NCBI RefSeq assembly: GCF_017377795.1
Contig: NZ_JAFRDR010000014.1
Coordinates: 1-64,000, forward strand
Reading direction: 5' to 3'
Source: Williamsia soli
Lineage (GTDB): Bacteria; Actinomycetota; Actinomycetes; Mycobacteriales; Mycobacteriaceae
DNA length: 64,000 nucleotides
The first letter of the stretch is position 1. Every line of letters begins with the position of its first letter. This document shows positions 1-8,921 of the stretch, piece by piece. A program made the position numbers and the translations under genes. The notes under the pieces were generated by a model. It was not told the origin of the DNA. It ran no database searches and worked only from the letters and a program-made list of their open reading frames with translations.

Positions 1-411
1 TCAGTCGTTGGTGTTCATGGGGTAGGGGTGGTTGTCGTCGACCTCGTAGCAGATGGCGAAGGGTTTGTTGGTGATGAACAGCAGGGTGACGTCGTTGACG
101 GCGGTAGCGCCGTGTTCCATCCAGCCGCCTTCGGGGAACCAGACGAAGCTCCCCGGCCCGTACTCGCCTTTGTGGGTGTTCAGGACGCCATCGATGATGT
201 ACATGCCGTGCGCGTGCGGGTGGGTGTGCCAGGTGTTCATAAAGCCTGCTCGGTACCGGATGAGGAACACTTCCATGCCGGTATCGGGGTCGCTGAAGAG
301 CACCTTCACGGGGATCTGAGCGTTGATTTGTGGTACCTCGAGCAGGTCCCAGGGCATGCGCCCCGAGTCCGCGACAGTCAGCTCAAGCTGGTTGGTGGGC
401 ACGGTAGACAT
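1..411 (-). CDS. cupin-domain protein, small-molecule dioxygenase/isomerase type
   Basis: A 136-residue single-domain cupin. The first metal-binding motif is seen as WHTHPHAHGMYIIDG (residues about 61-75) and the second as PGSFVWFPEGGWMEHGA (about 86-102), giving the usual His-rich iron or manganese site. Small monocupins of this kind include diketone-cleaving and dihydroxyacetophenone-type dioxygenases, but the substrate cannot be read from sequence. It is complete (stop at the window edge) and lies in the same orientation as the TetR/acyl-CoA synthetase/dehydrogenase genes, after a 309-base gap. A role in the same carbonyl-compound catabolism is plausible but inferred. Confidence 0.8.
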   Translation of the reverse strand: MSTVPTNQLELTVADSGRMPWDLLEVPQINAQIPVKVLFSDPDTGMEVFLIRYRAGFMNTWHTHPHAHGMYIIDGVLNTHKGEYGPGSFVWFPEGGWMEHGATAVNDVTLLFITNKPFAICYEVDDNHPYPMNTND

Positions 412-720
412 GGCACTCCTTCTGTTCTGTTTGTAGGTCAGGCGGCTTGCGCCGGGTCACTGAGACGGGCGGATTCAGCCCCGAACATGCGCTGCAGCAA
501 TCGATTTGATAAGTCCGAGGCGAACAAAAAGGGTCCGCCATACTGTTTGTCTCACTCATTTCTAGCTTCCGTTCGGGTTGAATCTCCACCTGATGCTGTT
601 GGAGAGAACAGTGTTTCGGGTACGACAAGGTAGGCACGGGTCACACGTGCCTCGGTTTCGATGTTTGGGCGGCAGCTCGCGGCGGCCGAGGACGTCAGAA
701 GTGATCAGGCGGTGAGTGAT
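412..720. other. gap between TetR gene and cupin gene
   Basis: No convincing gene. Short frames on both strands have the composition of shadow reading frames and no recognisable domain. The gap probably holds the end of the TetR transcript and the promoter of the cupin gene. I found no copy of the TTAC-N7-GTAA motif that precedes the dehydrogenase. Confidence 0.5.
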
Positions 721-1350
721 CTACTCCAACGCAACTCTGAGCAGGATGGCTGCTGCGTCCTTCGCACTTCGGCCGGCATCCATGTCCCCCTCGACGAGGG
801 CGGTGATGATCGCGCCCTCCATCAGCAGCATGAGGTGGTTCGCGATTGTCGCCGATCGGGACGGTGGGACTCCGGATTCTTCGGCCAATTGTTGGAGCCA
901 GACCCGGGTGCGGTCTTTGTGGCTCAATACGGCGAGCTGCGCGCGTTCGTTGACGTGGCCGACCTCGACTGATGCGTTGATGAAGGTGCATCCACGAAAT
1001 GCTGACGAATTGAACCATTTAGTCAGTACGTCGAAGACAGCGAGTGCCGGCTTCTCATCGTTTGTTTGCAGTTTGGCGAGCTGGTCGACGAACCACGTGA
1101 AGTGCTTCTCATCCACCGAGGACAAGCATTCGGCGATAAGTAGATCCTTGGTCGGAAAGTGCTTGTATAGCGTTGGTTTGCTGACGCCGGCTGCCTCGGC
1201 GACGTCTTCCATCCCGACGCTGGTGATGCCCCGACGGTAGAAGGTGTTGGCGGCTTCTTGGAGGATCTTTGCGTGCGTGACCTCGCGACGCCTGGTCCGC
1301 GAGGCGTAGTCGGGCTTCGGGTCGATCTGTTGTCCGGTAATCGGGGTCAC
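721..1350 (-). CDS. TetR/AcrR-family transcriptional regulator
   Basis: 209-residue regulator with a typical N-terminal helix-turn-helix (residues about 47-66, GVSKPTLYKHF) and a variable ligand-binding C-terminus. It starts with GTG directly after the TAG stop of the upstream acyl-CoA synthetase-like gene, so it is co-transcribed with the catabolic genes. A TetR at the end of the operon it controls is common. The two TTAC-N7-GTAA palindromes in front of the dehydrogenase gene (5455-5485) are the obvious candidate operator. The inducer is unknown, probably a pathway acyl-CoA or alcohol/ketone. Confidence 0.88.
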   Translation of the reverse strand: MTPITGQQIDPKPDYASRTRRREVTHAKILQEAANTFYRRGITSVGMEDVAEAAGVSKPTLYKHFPTKDLLIAECLSSVDEKHFTWFVDQLAKLQTNDEKPALAVFDVLTKWFNSSAFRGCTFINASVEVGHVNERAQLAVLSHKDRTRVWLQQLAEESGVPPSRSATIANHLMLLMEGAIITALVEGDMDAGRSAKDAAAILLRVALE

Positions 1351-2769
1351 CTAGTTCCCTAGCTGCGCTTTCGGGGCGCGTTCCGTGCGATGGTCGATGA
1401 GGGTGGGCACCTTGTACTTGGCTAGTCGGCGGCCCATTCTGTCCCGGAACTCCTGGTCCGATGGTGGCGTCACGTCGCCGTTCCAGGTCAGCAGCGCAGA
1501 GACTGCCTCACCCCATCGGTCGTCGGGTTTGCCTTCGACATGGACGTCCTTGACTGTTGGGAATTCCGCGCGGATCGCTGCCACCACTTCTTGGGGGTAG
1601 ATGTGAAACGAGCCCGAATTGATCATTCCGTCCAGTCGCCCATGTAGGTAGTAGTAGCCGGCGTCGTCGACGGTGACCAGATCACCGAGGGCGCACCATC
1701 CGTCGGGGTCGCTAAACGGGCGCGAGACACAGGCACTGCGGACCCAAAGCTCAGCCTCGTTTGATCCTGCGACAGGCCGGGGATCGAGCTCAATGCCGTC
1801 GACAGCTCGTCCAACGCTCCGCGCCAGTGAGTGATCGCCATGCACGATCAGCGCGTGGTCCTTCTGACTGAGCACGGTCAGGGGCCAACCACCTTCGAAA
1901 CGGCCGTACAGTTGGGCGATCTGCGGCAGGACCTCTAGGCATGAGATGAGGTCCTGGAACTCGAAGGGCGCTCCCCCGCAGAGGATGTTCAGATTCCAGT
2001 CGGGTTTGTCCGAACCGAGTGCGTCAACGATCCGGGTCACCATGGCGGGGACCATGAACGATGCCGTGATTGCGTGCTTGTTCACGGCTCCTACAACGCG
2101 CTGAGCGTCGAATTTGTCGAGAACAACCTGGGGTAGTCCCATACGAAGGAACGGAAAGGTTCCGAGCAGCCCCGTGCCGTACTGCATTTGCTGCACGGTC
2201 AGATAGCACGCGTCGGGGCCTGGAGCTTGTCCGAAGGTTCCGTCTCGAAAGAGCCGCTCCGACAAAGCCATGTGTGCTTCCCAGTTGTCGAAGGACAGTG
2301 GGATTGCCAGAAGTTCTTCGCCTATGACCCCGCGGATGATTCGAAGTGCCACCCCGACCCCGGATATTGTCCGCGGCGCATAGGGAGCGGACTCTCGCGA
2401 CCAGATGTCGGGGGTCAATTCCATAGTCGGTCTATCGATGTCGAGGTGGTGCTGCGGCCCGACCAGGACGAGATCGACGTCCGTCTTGTCGAAGAGCCGG
2501 ACGGCTTCTGTGTGCGGCGCGGCAGGGTCGACCGGCACTCGGGTCAGGCCGGCACGTTCTATCGCGAGGTGGGCAACGAGAAGTTCAGCACTGTTCCACC
2601 CCCAGAGACCGATTTCGCCTGTGCCTCCGGTCCGTTCATGGATGTCGTGGGCGAGAACGTCTACCGCACTGTCTAGTTGGCTGCCCGTGTAGGACGCGTC
2701 GCCGTCGTGGACAAGAATCCGGTCCTGGGCGGACCTCAACGCTATCCGCGTACCGTTGCCGGCAATCAT
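1351..2769 (-). CDS. acyl-CoA synthetase-like AMP-binding protein, P-loop lost
   Basis: 472-residue ANL-superfamily protein. The C-terminal half is recognisable: GDLVTVDDAGYYYLHGRLDGMINSG corresponds to the A7/A8 region with its conserved Asp and hinge. The usual phosphate-binding loop (TSGTTGxPKG) is absent; the equivalent stretch reads as RIIRGVIGEE. The A10 lysine region is truncated to APKAQLGN at the very C-terminus. It overlaps the upstream intact synthetase by four bases (ATGA), so the two are translationally coupled. It may be a non-catalytic partner or a ligase with altered chemistry; adenylate formation is doubtful. Confidence 0.72.
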   Translation of the reverse strand: MIAGNGTRIALRSAQDRILVHDGDASYTGSQLDSAVDVLAHDIHERTGGTGEIGLWGWNSAELLVAHLAIERAGLTRVPVDPAAPHTEAVRLFDKTDVDLVLVGPQHHLDIDRPTMELTPDIWSRESAPYAPRTISGVGVALRIIRGVIGEELLAIPLSFDNWEAHMALSERLFRDGTFGQAPGPDACYLTVQQMQYGTGLLGTFPFLRMGLPQVVLDKFDAQRVVGAVNKHAITASFMVPAMVTRIVDALGSDKPDWNLNILCGGAPFEFQDLISCLEVLPQIAQLYGRFEGGWPLTVLSQKDHALIVHGDHSLARSVGRAVDGIELDPRPVAGSNEAELWVRSACVSRPFSDPDGWCALGDLVTVDDAGYYYLHGRLDGMINSGSFHIYPQEVVAAIRAEFPTVKDVHVEGKPDDRWGEAVSALLTWNGDVTPPSDQEFRDRMGRRLAKYKVPTLIDHRTERAPKAQLGN

Positions 2770-4340
2770 GGGGCCTCCTGGAGCAGAACACGCAACGCAC
2801 CTCTTTGCACTTTAGCGCCGCCCAGAACGGTCGGAAGTTCGTCGAGGAATACCACGTCACCGGGCACAGCGACCTCGGACAGATGGGCCGAGGTGAGCAC
2901 CTTCAGTGCCTGGTGCAGATCGTCGGTGGCTTGACGACGCGGTTTGAGGGTCACTGCTGCGACGATAGACGGTTGCCGATCGCCCTCGAGGTAGACAACC
3001 CCACAGTTGGCGACATCCTCGTGTGCGAGCAGGGAGGCTTCGATGATGTGCGGGTAGATGACATTGTCGTCGAGACGAATGGTGTCGCCGGCGCGGTCGC
3101 CGTAGAACAGGTAGCCATCGGAGTCGATGTAGCCGACGTCACCGCTTCTGAACCAATCGTTGGGGAAGTATGCGGCCTCGGTTTTGTCGGCCAGACCCCA
3201 GTACCGGCCGTCGGACATGGCCGAACGCACCACGATTTCACCTACCGACCGCGCCGGCAGTCGCCTGCCCTCGGGGTCTACGGTCGCGATCTCGATGTTG
3301 GGCGAGGCCGGTCGTCCTACGCTCTCTAGCCGATGCTCGCCGCCGTTGGCGACATCAGACGGCAGCAGTCGAGTCGTGACCGCTCCCTGTTCTGTTGCTC
3401 CAAAGCCGTGGGCCCAGATGGGTCCGATGAGCGAGGTAGTTCGTTCGAGCAGATCCTTTGATCCGAAAAACACAACTATCCGCTTAAGCGACAGATCGCT
3501 GCTCCCCCGCGATGCGAGCACATCGAGAATTGCAGAGAGCAGCGGCCCTGGCGCGAAGGTACCGGTCACCTTTTCAGCGATCAGAAGATCAACTACTTCG
3601 TCGGCATCAAACTCTTCGTCCGACAGCAGCACCGTTCTCGCACCCCGAAGCAGGTACGGGTACAACGTCTGAAAGCCCGAGGCCCACTGCAAAGGATGAA
3701 AATGAAGATTGACGTCGTTCTCGTCAACGGCGGGCTGGTCGGTGAAAGTATCGAGATGAATGGTGTTCTGGGTGATCACAGCCGCCCAAGACCGGTAGGT
3801 CTTCACCCAAGGCTTCGACATCCCAGTGGTACCTGAGGTCAGCTGGAGGAAACAGGCATCGTTTTCGTCGACCTCGATGTACGGATCCTCAGGCGAACCC
3901 GCATCCGACACCTCCGAGGAGGACACGGCCCACTCTGGGCAGTCCTCACCGAACGCAACGAACACGGTGTGCGGGGAAAGTGCGTCACGGACGGAGTCGA
4001 TCTGGTCGGCGAACGCGGTGTCAAATACCAGTGCTCGAGCTTCGACGTGCTTGAGCAGCTCGACTTGGTCTTCGAGTGGGGTATGCGTATGAAGAGCGGT
4101 GCGGACTAGAGCAAACTTCTCCAAGCCCAGCCATGCCTGCACCAGTTCGGGACGGTTGTAGGACAGTACCGCCACACGGTCACCCTTTGACAACCCGTGC
4201 TGCAGCAGGCCGGATCCGAACCTGTTCGCCAGCACGTTCAGTTCGGCGAACGTTAGGTCAGATCCTTTGTAAGTAAGTGCGATTCGATCCGGGTGATGCT
4301 GTGCCGCTATCCGGAACAGAAATCCTGCTTCTTGTTTCAT
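2766..4340 (-). CDS. AMP-dependent acyl-CoA synthetase
   Basis: 524-residue ANL-superfamily ligase that should activate a carboxylic acid as acyl-AMP and transfer it to CoA. The phosphate loop LTSGTTGMSKPW lies near residue 168, the GFGATEQG motif (A5) near 315, and SGDVGYIDSDGYLFYGDRAGDTI (A7/A8) near 400-422. The C-terminal lysine segment reads as GGAKVQRGALR. It follows the dehydrogenase by 24 bases on the same strand and overlaps the next synthetase-like gene by four, forming one operon. Alcohol dehydrogenase plus CoA ligase suggests oxidation of a small alcohol or aldehyde to an acyl-CoA; the substrate is unknown. Confidence 0.88.
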   Translation of the reverse strand: MKQEAGFLFRIAAQHHPDRIALTYKGSDLTFAELNVLANRFGSGLLQHGLSKGDRVAVLSYNRPELVQAWLGLEKFALVRTALHTHTPLEDQVELLKHVEARALVFDTAFADQIDSVRDALSPHTVFVAFGEDCPEWAVSSSEVSDAGSPEDPYIEVDENDACFLQLTSGTTGMSKPWVKTYRSWAAVITQNTIHLDTFTDQPAVDENDVNLHFHPLQWASGFQTLYPYLLRGARTVLLSDEEFDADEVVDLLIAEKVTGTFAPGPLLSAILDVLASRGSSDLSLKRIVVFFGSKDLLERTTSLIGPIWAHGFGATEQGAVTTRLLPSDVANGGEHRLESVGRPASPNIEIATVDPEGRRLPARSVGEIVVRSAMSDGRYWGLADKTEAAYFPNDWFRSGDVGYIDSDGYLFYGDRAGDTIRLDDNVIYPHIIEASLLAHEDVANCGVVYLEGDRQPSIVAAVTLKPRRQATDDLHQALKVLTSAHLSEVAVPGDVVFLDELPTVLGGAKVQRGALRVLLQEAP

Positions 4341-4364
4341 GGTTGGTACCAGCTCTCAGATGGG

Positions 4365-5423
4365 TTACGGGTGGACGATGATTTTGATGTGTTCGTCCTT
4401 GTTGCGGATCAATTCCTCGAACCCGCCCTCCACCACATCTTCCAGTGAGATTCGGGCAGTGATCATGTCAGCAGGCTTGATCCGACCATCATCGAGCGCA
4501 GACAGAACGCTGGGGTGCACACCAGCGAAACCGAGGGTCGAGGCGAGCTTCTTGCCCCCCAGCACCAGCGAGTTCACGTCGAACGTCGCTGGTTTCTCCC
4601 AGATCGCAACATTGAACGCTGTGCCCTTGGGACGGACACTTTCGACCGCCGTCTGCAGCGTGCTGTTCAAGCCGGAGGCGTCATAGGAGACGTGGGCACC
4701 CAGCCCTTGCGTTCGCTCACGGACCAGCGCTGGAACATCATCGACGGTCGGGTCGAACACATCGTCTGCCCCGAAGTGCACCGCCTGCTTTTTCCTCGCC
4801 GCTGATACCTCGCTGACTCCTACCCAGCGCGCGCCGCTGGCCTTTAATGTCAGCAGCAACGCCAACCCGATAGGTCCGGCACCGATGACCAAAGCGCTCT
4901 GGCCCGGTGCATACCCGGAATCGACCATCGCTTGCCAAGCGACGACTAGAGGGTCGATCAGGACACCAACGTCTGTAGGCACCGTCTCTGGGAGGATGTA
5001 GAGATTGCGAGCATCGATGACGGCGTACTCGGCTAGCCCACCGCCCCATCCTGATAATCCGTAGAAACCTCCCTGCGGGCACAGGTTGTACGAACCTGTG
5101 CGGCATTCGTGGCACGTGTTGTCTCGGATGTTTGGTTCCACGATGACCGGGTCACCAACGTTGAATCCTGTTACTCCGGAGCCGATTTCGGCGACACGGC
5201 CAGTGAACTCGTGACCCATGGTCACCGGCAGCACCTCACCGGTCAGAGGGTGAGGACTGTCAGCATCCGGAATGAGAATCGGGCCACCGAGGTACTCATG
5301 CAGGTCTGTCCCACAGATCCCACACCACTCGACCTTGATCTTGATGTGGCCGGGTGTTACCTCGGGCTCGGGGATGTCATCGATCCGGAGATCGCCTTTA
5401 CCGTGGAAACGAAGTGCCTTCAT
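4365..5423 (-). CDS. zinc-dependent alcohol dehydrogenase, 2,3-butanediol dehydrogenase type
   Basis: 352-residue medium-chain dehydrogenase. Catalytic zinc ligands are visible as Cys37 (CGICGTDLHEY) and the GHEF motif (His71-Glu72). The long insert after the first ligand (EYLGGPILIPDADSPHPLTGE) is typical of the 2,3-butanediol/sorbitol dehydrogenase branch. The structural zinc loop has three of the usual four cysteines (Cys104, Cys107, Cys115), so that zinc may be missing. The NAD fold motif VIGAGPIGLALL lies near residue 178. It is the first gene of the catabolic operon, directly behind the tandem palindrome at 5449-5491. Confidence 0.88.
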   Translation of the reverse strand: MKALRFHGKGDLRIDDIPEPEVTPGHIKIKVEWCGICGTDLHEYLGGPILIPDADSPHPLTGEVLPVTMGHEFTGRVAEIGSGVTGFNVGDPVIVEPNIRDNTCHECRTGSYNLCPQGGFYGLSGWGGGLAEYAVIDARNLYILPETVPTDVGVLIDPLVVAWQAMVDSGYAPGQSALVIGAGPIGLALLLTLKASGARWVGVSEVSAARKKQAVHFGADDVFDPTVDDVPALVRERTQGLGAHVSYDASGLNSTLQTAVESVRPKGTAFNVAIWEKPATFDVNSLVLGGKKLASTLGFAGVHPSVLSALDDGRIKPADMITARISLEDVVEGGFEELIRNKDEHIKIIVHP

Positions 5424-5448
5424 ACGAACATCCTTTGCGCCAGAGCCA

Positions 5449-5491
5449 GTAGATTTACGGGCTCGGTAAGTTACCGGTGTCGTAAATCTAC
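5449..5491. promoter_or_regulatory. 43-bp nested palindrome, probable TetR operator
   Basis: Outer arms GTAGATTTACG (5449-5459) and CGTAAATCTAC (5481-5491) are perfect inverted repeats. The centre CGGTAAGTTACCG (5464-5476) is itself a perfect palindrome on the same axis (position 5470). The same bases can be read as two tandem 15-bp sites, TTACGGGCTCGGTAA (5455-5469) and TTACCGGTGTCGTAA (5471-5485), both TTAC-N7-GTAA. It sits 26 bases upstream of the dehydrogenase start, where a repressor would block transcription. The TetR protein encoded in the operon is the likely ligand (inference). Confidence 0.75.
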
Positions 5492-5582
5492 GTCGCAGAC
5501 AGATGGATCACAAGTATTGAGTTCCCATGCACGCAGGCGTATACTCCTGCCTCGCCGCCCGGCGACGGGCGTTCCGCAGTGA

Positions 5583-5939
5583 CGCGCGCAGGTCCCGACA
5601 CGAAACCGTCCCAGCCGCTCGTCAACCAGGAAGCGACACGGCGCGACCCGCCAAGCCCTCAGCCTCCAACACCAGCAGCATCAGTTTGATCAGCGCCGGG
5701 CACAACTAGCTAAGTTCACCGAAGGCCCTGACGACGAATACGCGTCCACCCAGGTGGTGAAGGATCTGATCGAGTTGGCTGCTGGTGTGCTCGTGGCACA
5801 TGAGGTGCGGATCGCACGAAGAATGGGCACGGAGTGGCTACTGAACGCCGCTACGAGCTGGGTAGCGCGACACAACACTCCGGGTGGCGCCCTAGACATC
5901 GCACATCGGGTTGACATCCTGCGGGATGCTCTTGCTTAG
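5583..5939 (+). other. open frame without clear start, possible gene remnant
   Basis: The 5492-6046 interval has no clear gene. One plus-strand frame stays open from 5583 to the stop ending at 5939. Its last 75 codons read like protein (DDEYASTQVVKDLIELAAG, then helical, charged sequence). The first plausible start in that stretch is GTG at 5754, which would give 61 residues; there is no ATG and no good ribosome-binding site. It may be the 3' remnant of a truncated gene. I recognise no family. Confidence 0.3.
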
Positions 5940-6046
5940 CTTGAAAGCGGCCTGCATCTACCCTCGGGACGATGGCCCGACCTGGGCTTTCGCTCACGGC
6001 AGTCAGCTAGGGCCAGCACAAACCGTCGTGTCGTCTCTCGAGCTGG

Positions 6047-7741
6047 TTGAAGTACGACAAGATGTTCTATGTGGCGCCTTTAACTCCCGCTTTTCACCCT
6101 GACGATTCAGCGCATACGCGCAAGGCGCGTGGAGCGTTCTTCACCCCTGATGATGTCACGCAGTTCATTTCGACTTGGGCCATCGCGTCAGTGAACGACA
6201 AGGTGCTCGAGCCGTCCGCCGGCGACGCGGCGTTCCTGGTGTCAGCGGTGAACCGGCTCCAAGAGCTGTCTTCTGATCCGACTTTCGAGCCGGTTGTCGA
6301 GGGCATCGAGATCCATGAATACTCCGCCCGCGTCGGACGCAAGCGTGTGCGCGAGGCCGGCGGCAAGGCCCATGTTCGTGTCTCTGACTTCTTCCTTGTC
6401 GATCCAGAACCGTCGTACGACGTCGTGATCGGCAACCCGCCGTTCGTGCGGTATCAGGACTGGACGGGCGAGGCACGTACGCGCTCTCGCGCGGCCGCCC
6501 TACGAGCCGGCGTCGCCTTAACGGGTCTCGCGTCGAGCTGGGCTGCGTTCACCGTGCACTCCGCTCTGTTCCTCAAGGAGGGTGGGCGCCTGGGACTGGT
6601 TCTGCCGGCGGAATTGCTGTCCGTCAACTACGCCGCGCCGGTACGCCAGTTCTTGTTCAGCCACTTCAAATCTGTCGAGCTCGTGCTGTTCGAAGAGCAG
6701 ATCTTCCCCGAAGCTGAGGCCGACGTCGTGCTATTGCTGGCCGACGGCTATCGGATGGGGCCGACTGACCACGCAGTGATCCGCCAGGCGAAGAACGCCA
6801 CCGACCTGCCCTCACTTGGCACCGGGCAACCATGGACGCCGCCGGATCCGGCCGGAAAGTGGACTGGATCCCTGGTCCCCCCCGAGGGCATTGCACCTCT
6901 GCGGCGTCTTGTTCAGAGCGAAGCTTTTACCAATCTCGAGACGTGGGGTGACACGACACTGGGTATGGTCACCGGCGCGAACCACTACTTCACCCTGTCA
7001 CCGCACGACGTGGAAAAGGTTGGGCTGCAACCCAACGAGCTCCTGCGATTGTCCCCTCCAGGGTCGTCACACCTTCGGGGGCTAGTTCTTTCGACCGCGA
7101 TGCTCAACCGCTTAGGTCGCGAAGGAAAATCGACCTACCTTTTCTACCCTGGCGAGAACCCGTCGGCTGAAGCGCGGGCGTACATCGAGGCCGGGGAGAA
7201 GACCGGAGTGGAGAAGGCTTACAAATGCCGTGTCCGCAGGATCTGGTATCGGGTACCCCTGGTCAAACCTGCCGACCTCTTGTTGACCTGCATGAATGCG
7301 GACACACCACGGTTGACGACCAACCTGGCCCACGCCTACCACCTCAACTCCATACACGGTGTCTACCTAGCTCCCGAGCACCAAGAAATCGGGAAAGAAC
7401 TACTACCGCTGGCCAGCCTGAACTCGCTCACGCTGCTCAACGCCGAGATGGTCGGACGAGCCTATGGCGGCGGCATCCTCAAGCTCGAGCCTAGGGAAGC
7501 AGACGTATGGGCGATGCCCGCACCCTCGTTGGTCAAGAGCCGCGCGCCCGCGCTACGAAAGATCCGCACCGCAGTGACCCGCAAACTCAAAACCGGCAAC
7601 CTCTTGGAAGCCGTCGAACTGGTCGACCAGGCACTGCTTATCGACTCTCGCAAGGTGGGTACGAGGCAGATCTCGCATGTGCGGCAGGCGCGCACCGACC
7701 TTGCAGCCCGTCGAACCACGAGGGCAAACAGTGGCCGCTAA
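6047..7741 (+). CDS. adenine-specific DNA methyltransferase, TaqI/Eco57I class
   Basis: 564-residue class I SAM-dependent N6-adenine methyltransferase. Visible motifs: motif X RGAFFTPDDV (residues 29-38), motif I LEPSAGDAAF (54-63) and catalytic motif IV NPPFVRY (130-136). The remaining about 400 residues would hold the target-recognition domain. The order X-I-IV is the gamma-class arrangement of M.TaqI-like enzymes. Start is TTG at 6047; ATG at 6062 is an alternative five codons in. It overlaps the downstream endonuclease-like gene by 11 bases, the tight coupling seen in restriction-modification pairs. Its job would be protective methylation of host DNA. Confidence 0.87.
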   Translation: MKYDKMFYVAPLTPAFHPDDSAHTRKARGAFFTPDDVTQFISTWAIASVNDKVLEPSAGDAAFLVSAVNRLQELSSDPTFEPVVEGIEIHEYSARVGRKRVREAGGKAHVRVSDFFLVDPEPSYDVVIGNPPFVRYQDWTGEARTRSRAAALRAGVALTGLASSWAAFTVHSALFLKEGGRLGLVLPAELLSVNYAAPVRQFLFSHFKSVELVLFEEQIFPEAEADVVLLLADGYRMGPTDHAVIRQAKNATDLPSLGTGQPWTPPDPAGKWTGSLVPPEGIAPLRRLVQSEAFTNLETWGDTTLGMVTGANHYFTLSPHDVEKVGLQPNELLRLSPPGSSHLRGLVLSTAMLNRLGREGKSTYLFYPGENPSAEARAYIEAGEKTGVEKAYKCRVRRIWYRVPLVKPADLLLTCMNADTPRLTTNLAHAYHLNSIHGVYLAPEHQEIGKELLPLASLNSLTLLNAEMVGRAYGGGILKLEPREADVWAMPAPSLVKSRAPALRKIRTAVTRKLKTGNLLEAVELVDQALLIDSRKVGTRQISHVRQARTDLAARRTTRANSGR

Positions 7742-8768
7742 GCCGACAGCAAAAGATAGAGCGTGGGTTCTCTTCGACCGCATCGTCGCTGAAGCCGCAC
7801 CGGACGGGCAATACGTGACGCCCTGGGTGCGCCGGCCGGACGAAACACTTCGATACGAGCCGGACTACACGACCCTCGAGCGACTTCTCGGTGTGCCGCT
7901 GCACCTGGCCGCAGACACCCAGACAGGCGTGCCCGCCCTCGCTTTGGACGTGTGGCTCGCGTACGAACTACGACGGGCCGGTTTTGATAAAGACGCCGTC
8001 TGGCCGCGGGCCAGCCATCCACGCATCCTTCCCGGTCCAGTCGCGCGACTCTTAGACAAAGGCGCGCTGCCTGCAAAAATGCAAGACGACCTACGAAACA
8101 GATTGACCAAGAAGGGCAACATAAAGAACGTCACCGGGTCCTCAGCGTCCATCCTGGGGAAAAACTACCTCAAGCAAGTCGACGTCATAATGACCGACTG
8201 GCAGACCGGTCCCGAGGTCCTGATCTCAACGAAGCGGATGGACTCGTCCTACGGGAAGAACGCGCCGAACCGTATCGAGGAGTCCTACGGCGATGCCAAG
8301 AATCTGAGGCTGCGACACCCGATGGCCGCGCTCGGTTTTGCTTTCGGGCTGCGCACTGACGTCTTCACGAAGGAGCCCATTACCGCCGAATGGCTGCTCG
8401 ACCTGCTGGCAAAGCTTGGGCGCGAAGATGACGCATACCATGCAACGTGCGTGATCCTGATGGAGTACAGCAAGGACGAAGCGGTGCCTATCGACAACGG
8501 CGACGACGACGAGGACCGCAGCGTAACAGCAGGTCTCGTGCCGTCACCGGATGAAGGCGTGGACGAAGAACCTCTCGATCTACCCGAGTCACAAATCAGC
8601 CAAGACCTTGCCCAGCTCCCGCCAGTCGGGATCGATCACAAACGAACGCCGCAGAACCTATCTCCTGCAGTCTTCCTGGCGACCTTGATCGAGCGCGTGC
8701 TCGACGCGACACCGGTCAACCTCCACAAGCAGGCACGTGACCTCCGAAAGGAAACACACGCGACTTAA
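7731..8768 (+). CDS. putative restriction endonuclease partner, PD-(D/E)xK type
   Basis: 345 residues from GTG 7731, which overlaps the methyltransferase stop; an upstream in-frame start at 7677 would overlap by 65 bases and is less likely. A PD-(D/E)xK-like core is visible: Asp151 in KQVDVIMTD, then PEVLISTKRM with Glu162 and Lys168. The acidic residue is displaced relative to the canonical E-x-K, so the assignment is by pattern and context. An acidic low-complexity stretch (DNGDDDEDR, about 255-263) follows. Co-translation with a DNA methyltransferase supports a Type II restriction role; the recognition site is unknown. Confidence 0.68.
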   Translation: MAAKPTAKDRAWVLFDRIVAEAAPDGQYVTPWVRRPDETLRYEPDYTTLERLLGVPLHLAADTQTGVPALALDVWLAYELRRAGFDKDAVWPRASHPRILPGPVARLLDKGALPAKMQDDLRNRLTKKGNIKNVTGSSASILGKNYLKQVDVIMTDWQTGPEVLISTKRMDSSYGKNAPNRIEESYGDAKNLRLRHPMAALGFAFGLRTDVFTKEPITAEWLLDLLAKLGREDDAYHATCVILMEYSKDEAVPIDNGDDDEDRSVTAGLVPSPDEGVDEEPLDLPESQISQDLAQLPPVGIDHKRTPQNLSPAVFLATLIERVLDATPVNLHKQARDLRKETHAT

Positions 8769-8921
8769 CCCCCATTTGACTCCTGTGACGACGCCGAGGT
8801 TTGCCAGCGCTTTTCTCAACGCGGGCATTCCGGACTAGGGCCCCGCCCACCGGAGCCGCCGCTCGTCGACCGGGACGCTCGGTGTGAAATCGATGTGCAT
8901 GAATGGATTTTGATCAGTAGG

